Shown here in pieces: positions 22,701-34,800 of a stretch of DNA of 64,000 bases. Within the stretch, counting starts at the first letter, position 1, and each line of letters opens with the position of its first letter. Under the pieces are notes generated by a model. That model worked only from the letters and a program-made list of their open reading frames with translations. It ran no database searches and was not told the DNA's origin. The translations under genes and the position numbers were made by a program. The stretch comes from Brienomyrus brachyistius. Lineage: Eukaryota; Chordata; Actinopteri; Osteoglossiformes; Mormyridae. The stretch is taken from the NCBI RefSeq assembly GCF_023856365.1, contig NC_064540.1, positions 14,657,191-14,721,190 on the forward strand, written 5' to 3'.

Positions 22701-25700
22701 ATACTATCCCTTAGCCTGCAATTGCCGGATAAGGGTGCCAGTACAGTGGTCGCATTTGTAATCGCAGCCTTGTAATCCTCGCTGCTGGCTGTTTAATATC
22801 GGTATGGTTGATACTCCGTTTGTGGGCTCGCGGCGATGATCAGGAGGGCGTTGCCAGCAGACGGCAGCCTTGCAGTTTGCAGGTGCATTCCAGGCAGGGT
22901 TACATCACCACCCGGGGTGTCGCCAGGTACCCCAAATGTGATCAGATCATTAATCAGGATGCTAGCCAGAACCTCACATATTCTGGGGTGGGGGGGGAGT
23001 AAAGGGACAGACCTGATGCTCCATGACAAGTACGGATGTGCACAGGATTCCCGCCGTGGGCCTGCAGATTCAGGAGGGACTGCGCAGGCAAGCTGGCTGC
23101 TGCGCGATGGGTCTCCCTGGGCAGTCACAGCTCATTGGAGCAAGGGTGTCGGGTCCAGGCCCATCCTTACGCAGGTGCCGGTTCTCTTCTGTGGGGATGT
23201 GTGTGGCTGTGCTCTCTGTGGTTTCCCATGTCTGACCCTATCCTATGTGATAGGGGCTGTCCTAAATAAATCAGGACACTGTGGCTGCCCCGCCGCTCCT
23301 CCCGTCCGTCACTGTGCCTCGCCGCTCCACCCGTCCGTCACTGTGAGACGCCGCTCCACCCGTCCGTCACTGTGCCACGCCGCTCCTCCCGTCCGTCACT
23401 GTGCCACGCCGCTCCTCCCGTCCGTCACTGTGCCCCGCCGCTCCTCCCGTCCGTCACTGTGCCACGCCGCTCCACCCGTCCGTCACTGTGCCACGCCGCT
23501 CCACCCGTCCGTCACTGTGCCACGCCGCTCCTCCCGTCCATCACTGTGCCACGCCGCTCCTCCCGTCCGTCACTGTGCCACGCCGCTCCTCCCGTCCGTC
23601 ACTGTGCCCCGCCGCTCCACCCGTCCGTCACTGTGCCCCGCCGCTCCACCCGTCCGTCACTGTGCCCCGCCGCTCCACCCGTCCGTCACTGTGCCCCGCC
23701 GCTCCACCCGTCCGTCACTGTGCCCTGCCGCTCCTCCCGTCCGTCACTGCCCTCCCCTTCCCTGACTGAGTATTCCCACTTTTTTGGTTTGGATTCTGCA
23801 GTTCTGTAACTGGGCCCTGTTGCTCCATGTGTTCGTGACTGGGAACCCTGATACTCTGCAGTGCTGTATCTGAGCACTGCGCTTCTGTGACTTGCACTTT
23901 GTATGATGGATGTAGATGGCCGGTGGGGTGAATGGGGGGCAGGTCTGTCGGGGGCCGCTCAGGTTAGCATTCTGCCTTTGTTGTAGGGCTGGGCGATATG
24001 ACCTTAAATCAATATCATGATTAACTGAACATTTTTCCTCGATTACATTCAATGAATGATTATTTTTATATATTTTTTTGTTGCCCTCATATTTCACTGG
24101 CAAGGATTGTACTGTAAATATGTTAAGGCTGGGATATACTTTCTAATGACAGACTGTATATCTTTTTGATTTTAAAATAATTGAAGGAAACGCAAATAGT
24201 TTAACCATTTATGGTCATTTATTGAATGTTTCAAATAACTGAAATCAAATCACAAATGTCTTACGAAAAAGGTCACATTTTAGTTTTGATGTGTAAAGCA
24301 AGTTCCCTAAAACTATAAATTAGTTTACATTTCTTGCAAACAAAATAAATTACAATTTATAGTGATCACATCTGTCTGGGTGAAATTGAGCACTATGATT
24401 GGACGATCATTAAAACCGTTTTTTTTTTTCTTCCCTTTTTCCATATACCTCAGGCACATACCATCTAATTGACATTTGTATATTTATTACATGAACATAT
24501 GATAATAAAAGACAGCATTGCTATTTACAGAATTGTATTGACTTTCGAAATACAGTACAGCTGTTTCGAAAACTTTTCAAATGACATTACTGCACAAATT
24601 AAATTTTAAACTGTGTATAATTCAAATACCCTATAATACAGTATAGTACTGTATATAAAATATAGATTATTGTAGCTTTACTGCTTCATCTTGGTGGTTC
24701 GTTTTTTGGCATTTTATCATAAACTTTGAGTCTTTAATTGTCATAGAGAAAATGTCTTTCTTTTTCCCGTAATGTTTTCTTTGCACGCAGCATTAGCCTC
24801 AGGTAACTAACCCAAAGTAGATGGGTTACCGCAAGGCAAAATGGTTGATCACTATAACTGTGATCACTATAAGCAGTTTACGCTTGTAAATATTTCTAGT
24901 GATGAAACCGAGTAATAGTGTTGCCTTTTTTAGCTGAAACTGTTTTTCCGCAGTACATTTGACCTCTTTTTGTTCATTGGTGTCTTCATTAAAGCCGCAA
25001 CGTGACCAAACGACGGGCGCGGCATTTTTCTTTGGCATAAGCTGCTGGACTTGCTCAGTCGGCTTGGTGTTTGAGTTCGCCTCCATGCTGTTTCCATGTC
25101 GCAGACTGGGTGGGGCGGAGTCACATGACAGCACACTGGGGAAAGTATTAACAGATTTTTGTTAAGTATTAACAGAAAAAACGCGAAGTAACCGTCAAGA
25201 TCACGTCGGTTAGAGGTTCTGAATATCGGCTTTGAATGTTCCGGTGCCGTCGGGGTATACCATCAGGGGCCCTGTGACCTCTGCATGTCGCTCCTGTCTT
25301 TGGGTTCTCATTTCTGAATGTGAATTTAAACAGAACTGCAAGATGCAAGATGGCGTAGTGATTTAAAGAATTGCTGCTGTGTGAAAGTGTTCAAATCCTC
25401 AGATGGGATATGCAATGCTGAGCCGAGGGAAAGCATCTGTATGTAATCTAGCCTTATAAATGTGAATGTCGGGATCCCATCGCTGTGTGCTTTGGGCTGC
25501 TGCGACCCTGACAAGGGTGATGGATGGATGGATATAGAAGAAATGCACTTGCTGAGACAATAGATTAACCATGCAGCAGTTGGTTTTAATGTCTGTATTG
25601 GAGCTTTGTGGAAGTGGTACCTGTAGCTATTCAGCTACAGAGAGACATGGGATCTGCCTGGATGTAGCCTGCCTGCCTGCCTGGATGAGGCCTGCCTGCG

Positions 25701-28700
25701 CGTGGTCTGCCTGGATGAGGCCTGCTTGGATGAGGCCTGCCTGGATGAGGCCTGCCTGCCTACCTGGGGCATTTTCCCAGATCAGTACTGCCAGATCAGT
25801 AGCTGTAACCTCCTATAACCTTCAATGTTTTCTGTATTTATAACAGCCACCAGGGGGAGGTAAAAAGTTCTGTTTGTGACACTGCTGACGTCAATTCAAA
25901 ATTAGTGTGAATGTGTTGAAACATCCATTTTCCACAAACAACTCTCCAGTACAGCATAATAGTGAGCAGGGCAAACCCCAGAGGGGTTCAAATGTGGGGC
26001 TGACGGTAGCTGTATACTTCAAATGGCGTCTGGACAAAAAGGAATTCAACACATAAGTGCAAGCAGTCTGTGAATCACAAAACCAGGAGCCATCAGCCAA
26101 TAGCATTCGCTGACAAACGGCCATGATCCCGCCCCTCTCTGTCAAAAGCACCCCCATATCAAAACTGAATTGCAAAAATGTCACTTGAGAAAGAGCAGCC
26201 TGATGATCCACTTGTATGTGGATGTCTGTCAATTCAAGAAGGAAAAAAACATTTGAAAAGGAAAAAAGCGTGATGTTGTGACACACGCTCACACAATTTT
26301 TTTTTGTGCTTGTGAGTTTCACTTTTGCGCTCACAAGTGGGATATTTACACACGCAAAATGTTAAAACATGCTGGTTTAAATTGTGCACCTTGCATTTTC
26401 TTTAAAGTGCAGTGCGGTGGACAGCGTGCTGGTAACTGCATAACTAGTCCTGCTGACCAACCCGTCATCGTATTTATGTCCGCCAGTCCTGGACAGCAGG
26501 TGGGATCGGAACAAACAGAAAAGTTTACCTCAGGGACCCGTATTGCTAAAGCGACATGGATTCTCTCCAAGCATGACCACCTCAAGGTGTGTGTTTGCAG
26601 CTATAGTCATCGGAGGCAGAGACGGGGTGGGATTCAAACCCAGCACCTAATGTGCGCGGCTGCCGTGGAACTGACCAAACCTCATATCAGTGACTGACTA
26701 TACGATTAGCTGACACTTATATCCAAAGCAACCTTCACCTTGAAAAAGCAGTATCAGCAATTGGGGTTAAGGTCCTTGCTCAGGGGTCCTACAGTGACAT
26801 CACTCTGCCACTCATGGGATTTGAACCACCGACCTTCTGATCACAGGCACAATGTCCTAACCCACACACCATCCCCACCTCTTTACAGTGACTGTTGTCT
26901 TTAATGAAGTACTTTTTTCCATGGTTAATGTTTATTGCCTTTGAGCGGCACGATCATGGCAGTGTCGATTTGCAAGGAGAAATGTTTGGTTAATTGCACA
27001 GGGGTGAGATACCTGTGGTCCTGTTGGGTGGTCGGCATGTACACCTACACCCTAATTAAATTCATTTTTAGCAATGGAATTTTGTCCAGAGCTGCTCCTT
27101 CCTGAGTGCCATTAAATAATACATGAGTGATATTCGTACGCTGCCTGCTTTCATTACATTTCTATCCTATCACCTTGTCTCTCTGCGACCTGGGGCAGCC
27201 TGTCACGAACCGGTCAGTTGTTAAACTAGCGGAATCTGGGGTTGAGGATCGAGGTGTGCGTGTGTGTGTCTGTGTGTGTGTGTGTGTGTGTCTGTGGGGG
27301 GTTTGCATGGATCACACTTGGGGACCAAAATGTCCCCAAAGTGCGATGAAACTTGTAACTTCCTTACTTTTGGGGACACTTCTTCAGGTCCCCATTTGGA
27401 TAACTTCAATTTCATAAAAATCTGAGAATGCAATCAAAAAAGTAAAAGTGGCAAAAGTCTTGTATTTTGGTTGGTTGCTTATGGTTAAGGTTAGGGCTGG
27501 GTAGGGCTTAAGGGTGTCGTGATTGGATTAGGGTTTTTCCCATAGAAATGAATGGACGGTCCCCATTTAGATAGGAAGACCACCTTGTGTGTGTGTGTCT
27601 GTGTGTGGCCTTTTGCGTGATCTCCCAGTGCCTTTTGGGTTTCCTCCAGCTGTTTCAGTGAAAATGGCTACCCTGAATTGGCCAAAGTGTGTGAATGCCC
27701 TGGGCCTTGTGCTTTTTGCTGTCTGGACAGGCTGCAGGCCTCTCCATGACCCTGTACTAGGTCAGGGTTTAGATTTGGGTTTAGGGTCAGGGTTTGGGTC
27801 AGGGTTTAGATTCGGGTTTAGGTTAGGGTTTAGATTCGGGTTTAGGTTAGGGTTTAGGGTCAGGGTAAGTGGTAGCTTTGTGTGGCATGCAAGTTGTGTG
27901 CTGTTCCTCAGTGGTGACCCACAGCATTGCAGGTGCCATCTTAATATCACTTTCAACCAGTTTCCTTGACTGATCTCTCTGAATTATCCACCAGCTCTGA
28001 TCTCACATTTCCCCTAAAAACTATCACAAATTGCATTCTCTATTTTATGAGTAACCTGCTGGTTACTCCCTGGCCAGTCCCTTCAGAGAAGAGGGGGGTG
28101 GTCACTCGAGGGGCCTGCCCGGTTACCCAGCAGCAGGGGCCCACATGCTGAACTGGGAGCTGTGTGCAGCTTCTGAGCCTTAGCAAGCGGGGGGGGGGGG
28201 GGCGAGGAGGGTGCTAGACGTGGGGAGGGGGGCTTTCAGAGACGCTGCGCCGTGGGCGGGGGCCTTGTACAGCCACAGTTCCTCCCCAAGCAGCAGCTTT
28301 TGGCCGGACGCCCAGAACTGTGCTGCGTTTTCGGAAGGCTGACATCGCCGCCACAGATCGACGGTTAGACCTCAGCTCTGTTTTCCTTTCTCTCGTGCTG
28401 CTGAGTATCCCCCCCCCCACCTGCCGCCGATTTTTCTTTATTTTTAATTTTTTCTATAACACGGCCTGTTTGGATGGCGGCCCTGTGCAAAGCCGACGGA
28501 GAAGCTGTCTGCCGCCCTCCCGGGCCCTGATCTGGTAAATGTGCGTGCGGACCGCCGGAGCCTTCCGGAATCTCGCCTCTACTTTTTTACATTTTCTGCC
28601 GCTGGTTTGCTGACTGTCTTTAGGAGCTCGACGGAGGTACACCAAGCAGGCGGGGGGGCAGCCACATGCAAACAAAGAGTGCGGTGGCCGTGGTGGGGGT

Positions 28701-28788
28701 GAAGGGGGGGGGGATGTTTAGACTCCTTAGCTTTTCACCTTTGGTTTCACCTTTTAAGAAATTGTTCGTTAGAAAGGCAGGCCTCCAG

Positions 28789-28848
<60 letters not shown>

Positions 28849-31800
28849 TGTGAGTGCGCGCTCGCATTTGTCAGTGGTCAGCCCGGTGTGTATCACAGAT
28901 ACGCTTTCCTTTATGGGTGGAAAACAGGGTCCCTGTCTGGAGGATTTTCTCACCATGTCTGGAACCCCCCCTCCCCCCCCCCCCCCCCCCATATCACGGC
29001 AGTCACCGCCCGTCTTCATTACACACATCCCTTCTCTTCAGGTTGGCTGCTGAATTGTTTTACCTTACTCTGCTTTAATGTGTCCTTCAGTCAAATATAA
29101 CAGATTTTCTCCTTTAAAAACTCAGATCACAGAAATCGCATGTTTGCTGTTGTGTAGGGTTCAGTGCATCTGACACATTCTAGGATGATTCTCAGGCTCT
29201 TACAGGTATCTGAGCTGCTTTCCCGGTGGTTTCAGCCTCTGTGACTTGGGTCAGAAGCTCCTGCTGTGCTGGGTTTTGCAGCAGAGTCCTCTTAAGGTGC
29301 TTTCACACTGAAGTCACGGAGCCCGGTCCCAGTTTACAAGTCCCTGATCTCTCAGCCTGGAACATTTGTAGCTCCTGGGTCGCTTTCGCACCACACCACA
29401 GGAACTGGAACCATTATGCTAAATAAGCATAGGAGATGCAAAAAGTAGGTCAAACTTCACACATAATTTCATTCAAAAGAAACTACACTGACATGCTAGA
29501 ACAATGAAGGATATATGTCGTTTTGTTAGTTTTTTGCTAGTTATTGGGGGATTGATCGCAATCAAAATGGGACACAACCTTTATTTAAATTATACTTGTA
29601 TGACCCTTGACATGTTCATATCGGTCTTTTGTTTTCCACAGTAAAAAAAAAAAAGTAACATTATCCCGCTAATAGGAGCTGGGAAGTTTCACCGCTGGCA
29701 AAAACAGTATTGGTTATCGAATTTTCTGATGCAGAAATATGGAGACAAGCAAAAATGTATTAAATGACGCATTAAGTGTAATTGAGGTGCAAAAATCGTT
29801 TTGTCTGCTCAATTTTTGTTCTGCTATTTCCCTTTTTCTACACTTCTGCATAACTTCCAAGTTACTGCTGATGCTTGCAGTTGAGGAATTGGCAAGTTTT
29901 TGAAAGAATAGTCAGGAATGGGTACCAAGAGGTTTCTGGAACTGCCTCCGAGGAACTGTAATCGGGCCGAGTTCCTGCGGTGTGAACATGACAAAAGTGC
30001 TTGGTTCCAGTTCCTGCAAAACACTCCAGCAAGCCTTTAGAGGTGGTATGACTCAATCACTGACTCATTAAATAACACTGTAGATGTGGTGGGGGGCGGG
30101 ACCATCACAGCCTAACACACCAGGCTGAAATGAGTCTGATCTTTATACAAAAGGGTGCAGCCCAGCTTACACCGAAGCCTCATGTTGTGTGTATTTTTGT
30201 CCCTCGACACAATCTCTTAATCTCTTATGTCTCTCTGTAATAATCTAGGTAATCATTCGGGTTCCCAGGAGAATCCGTGGCAGTAATTACATGGGGACAG
30301 AACCTTGATCCCCATGCAGACTGAAAAGCTGTCTAAGCTTCTGTCTGTATGTGCAGAACCAGGAAGTTCATATTAGCTTCAGTTGTTCTTTTTCCTGATG
30401 CATGTTCAATTTTAAAGGTACAAATCCACATAGCTCAGTTTCCAAAACTATCATGCAGTAAATATACTGTTGTGGAACATAACAGTCTATGCTAATTGGT
30501 TGGAGAACTTGTATTGCTGCAAGTTTGAGGAGCACTTTTCTGAAATTACACATTTATTGCAAGATAGCATAGCATTATAATAAACATGAGGCATTCCAAA
30601 TCAGGCTGACGTGATAAAATGAGTTCTAACGTGCCTGTGGGAGGTTGGAGAGGTTAGAGAGATTATTCCATAATGTAATGCAATACAATGTAATGAAGAT
30701 GCTTGTTTTGTCATGAAACAAATGTAGGGTTTTATGTCTCCTAAGGTTGTTTGGTTGCTACGAGTGCTGCAAGTATGTAAGGGAGCAGAATGGGTTGATA
30801 AGATCTGCCAGCTGAGGAGCGACTGTCATATGAGCATTTGCCGTCTCCACAGAGAGAAGACACAGCTCGGTCAGTAAACCTCCCTTAGTGCCCATGACGA
30901 CCTCCATGGCCTATCCGCTGTCTGGCCTGCCGAAGAGCGTCACGGGGATGGGATGGGGTGGCAGCGGACGCCCTGCCTCTGGGAACGGAGCCGCCCTGCC
31001 TCCACCTAAAGTCGTCAAGGTGGCCAAAGAGAAGATGGCGGTGCATAGGAGGCCCCCGTTTCCGTTTAAGGTGCTTCCTGACAAAACGTAAGCAGCCAAC
31101 GTTCTCCCTCACCATGTGTCTGCACACCGTACTTGGAACATAATGTGTCCGCTGATCATTGACTCATGAACGTTCTAGAATATTCTTAGAAGAAACATGG
31201 GTCTTTCTCGATGTGCATACTTGCCCATACTTGGGTTCTTGTGGACCCATTGTACGTTACCAAGGACCAGTTCTAATACAGAAGTACAGACAGTGGTAAA
31301 AATTCTTGGACATCGTTCTTGCCTCACCCCAAATTTCTAGGATGTGTCAGTGGCATCCTTGCTGAACGAGAATGATCCCATGATTCATTGTGCCCCGACT
31401 TAGTTCTTGGGAGGCAAGTTAGCAGGACCGGTCTTGCCAAGACCACAAGCACGGTCTTTGCGTTCTTGGTAGTGAGAAACGGCACACGTTTACTGGTTGG
31501 AGGAAACGCCATTGGAATGTGAAGGGTGGAATTATCTGGTCAGTGAACGGTGTCTGCCCTCCCCTTCCCCCCACCCGCCCCCCACCATCGCCCCCCTACA
31601 GGTTGACTCCAGTCGCAAAAGTGGAGAAGCCAGAGCCATCGCTGAAGCTCTCCCACAGCTCCACGTTGTCTGTCACTGTGAGCCCCCCCACGAAACTCAG
31701 CCTTAACTACTCCTCCATACCAAAGGCGCCCCTGTCGTGCCCGGGCCCAGTGCTCAATGGCCAGGGCCTTCATGCAGATAGGAAGCAGGACACTAACCGG

Positions 31801-34800
31801 AGACAGCTGCACAAGAGAGTACCTGGTGAGCCCACTTGATCAGCTTGTCATTCTTAGGTTCTTTTTATGTCTTTGGCTCCTTCCCCCCCAGCGGCTGCCT
31901 TTGACTCGTCTTCCCGTTTTCCTTCTCAGCAGAGTTCAATCCAGATGTCCACTGTGGAGTCCTGGACATAGTAGCACGAAAGCCATGCACAAGGTCTCTC
32001 ACATGCAAGGTGGGTCCCTCAGCGTTACACTGCAGTCTCCAGTTGGGGGGGGGGGGGCGCCCTCTGCTACAAAACACCAGTCTGTTTCGTGCTATGGAAG
32101 TGGGGGTGTCTCAGCTGCTGTGCATCATGGGAGTGAGGCTGAGGGGGTGTCTTCTCCACAGACACATTCCTTAAGCCAGCGGAGGGCCGTGCCAGGCAGG
32201 AGGAAGCGGTTCGATGCCCTGCTGGCCGAGCATAAGAGCCAGGCCCGGGACCGGGAGCTACAGCGTGGCTCAGAGCTCCCCCAGCAGACGCCCCCCCTCA
32301 GGGACCCTCACCCCTCCCCCGCCCGGCCCGGCCTGGAGCACCACCCCGCTCCCCCGGGCACCGGCGAGCCCAAGACCCCCAACCCCAGTCTTCCGCGGTG
32401 AGTCGCTGTGAGCGTGGTTCTGCTCCTGTGAAGCGGTGCGGCTGGCTCTCGTGAAGGCCAGCTCTGATGTCTGTGTCTGCCACAGTGTTAGACATAAGGA
32501 CGAGGATGAGCAGATCCTCAGATACAGCAAAACGACCTAGCAGCACGTGTTTAAAAAGGCAGTGTCACAGAGACTACTGTCATTATATTATGGTTCAAAG
32601 TGTCAAAATTGTACATGTGCATGAAGCAGCTGTCGATCTAATGGCTTTTATTCCATAGAGTCAGAGGGTCATCTGGCGTAAGGCCAAATGCCCTGTGAAC
32701 CCTGGGGAGACTAGTCCCTCACAGGGCGTGTGCGCACACAGACACAAAGCTTAACCCATATCAAGCACTAACCTTAACACCTACCTTGTAGGTGAAGCTG
32801 TTCTGAGCCACCATCCTGCCCCAGTTGTGTGTAATAAGTTAGTTATAACCAAGAGAAGTTAACTGATTATTAACTAACGCCCCATCTCAGAATTCTTCAT
32901 ATTCCTGGGGGGTCACATGACCACTGACTCTGTACTCATTCATATAAACTGATGCTGCATGTGAATTCAGGGCGTTTCCAGCAATAGCAGTTACTACTGC
33001 TGTTCCTGCCTTCCATTATGATACAACCCCCTATAAATAAGAGTGGGGTCACTATGATGACCACCCCCGCTTGGCTGGGCACTGGGACTCTGGTCCTCCC
33101 CATTCTGACTGCGTTCCCCTCCGCAGGCTGACCAGCGGCTCATCACACACTGTCGGAAGCTCTCAGGGAGACCCCAGGCTGACCCAGTGCTCACCGCACC
33201 AGCCCACCTGCATCGCTGACGGGGTGTCCCACCTCTCCAGTGACGAGGGCGAGAACGAGGAGCGGGAAGAGGGCTTGGAGAAACTGGACTGCCACTATTC
33301 GGGTTACCACCCCCGGCCGGCAGCTGTGAGTTCCCCTGCCGCCCCTACACCTTGCTGCCCTTCTCCGGCGCCTCAATATCTCTTGTGCTACTCGATTTGG
33401 CAGCTGCACAGCATTAGCTGAATGTCTCAGGAGAGTGTGCCTCTCCCATGGCCTGCACTGTCCCTCAGGACCCAGCCAGCCATTTGGGATGTGTTGACTT
33501 CTGATGCCTGTTGTTCTCTGCCCTCTGAAAGCAAAATGATTTGATTTATTTTTGTGTCTGTCTCTGTCTGTCTCTGTCTGTCTCTGTCTGTCTCTGTCTG
33601 TCTCTGTCTGTCTCTGTCTGTCTGTCTCTGTCTGTCTGTCTCTGTCTGTCTGTCTGTCTCTGTCTGTCTCTGTCTGTCTCTGTCTGTCTGTGTGTAAATT
33701 GTCATAGAGTATTTTTGTCTAGGGCTTTGGAGTCATGGGTTTGGTAGCTTGTGTATAACCCCACTGAGTGTGAGGAGTCACTGGGGGTTTGGGAGACATA
33801 TTTTTGTGGAGGTGTCTCAATGCAGTGCCCCCCTCCCCACCACAGTACTGCACCTTTGATGGCCGACTGTTCGGGAGAGGCTGCTATGTGTTCGGCCGAC
33901 GATGGGACCGAGTTCGGAGCACCTTCAGCACCATGGTGGACAAACATGTCAACTCCCACCTCTGGAAGTGAGTGGCTTCTCTGGGACTTGGGGATGCTTC
34001 CAGGCTGCCTGATGCTCATTTGCATCGGTGTGGGTATGGTTAGGGTCATATATGGGCATGCCAAGGTGTGTGGGTGTGGTTAGGGTCATATATGGGCATG
34101 CCAAGGTGTGTGGGTGTGGTTAGGGTCATATATGGGCATGCCAAGGTGTGTGGGTGTGGTTAGGGTCATATATGGGCATGCCAAGGTGTGTGGGTGTGGT
34201 TAAGGTCATATATGGGTATGGCAAGGTGGCTGTATATATGTGTGACTGTATGTGGATATGGTTGGTTGTGTGGGTGTGTGTGGCCATTGCTGGGTTTGGA
34301 CATAGTGAGGACTTGTATACCTCCAGACACATTGCAGGCTTTTCTTTTATCACTTTCACATCTTTTCAAATTTGGTTTTACCTGCATGGACATATTCCAC
34401 TATAACAGTGGGCCAAGCAAGTGTGCAACGATGAAAGTCATTTAATCACATCCCACCTCTCCTAGGAAAATCCCCCCAGCCCCAGAGAGCTCACCATCCA
34501 CCACAGCGCACAGGACAAGCACAAGCTCCCTGCTGCAGTCCCACACCCCCTATCCAGCCGCCAGCCTGTCCCCGCCCCTCTACGCACAGTCGCTCGACAA
34601 CAAATCCGTGCCGTCGTATGGGACAGCCCTAACTGCCCGCACGCCTCCCCCAAGCGCCGCAGACCACCCCGCCCACAGTGCACCTCCTAGACAAGTGTCT
34701 TCGTCGCCCCAGATGCCTTCGGTCTTCTCGACCGTGCCCGGACGGCCCCCCAAGCCCAGACCCAGCAGCAAGTCCCTCAGGTCCAAGGAGTCCTTGGGCA

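Noticed and set aside
22836..23809. Proline/arginine/serine-rich frames of 122-309 aa
   Set aside because: Mostly the 29-bp array translated. No splice-flanked or conserved segment.
25891..26334. 147-aa minus-strand frame in atxn7 intron 3
   Set aside because: No recognisable domain, low-complexity hydrophobic patches, and no poly(A) signal or splice context I could support.
28666..29100. 144-aa plus-strand frame
   Set aside because: Driven by the (TG)n repeat read as Val-Cys and by a poly-C run.
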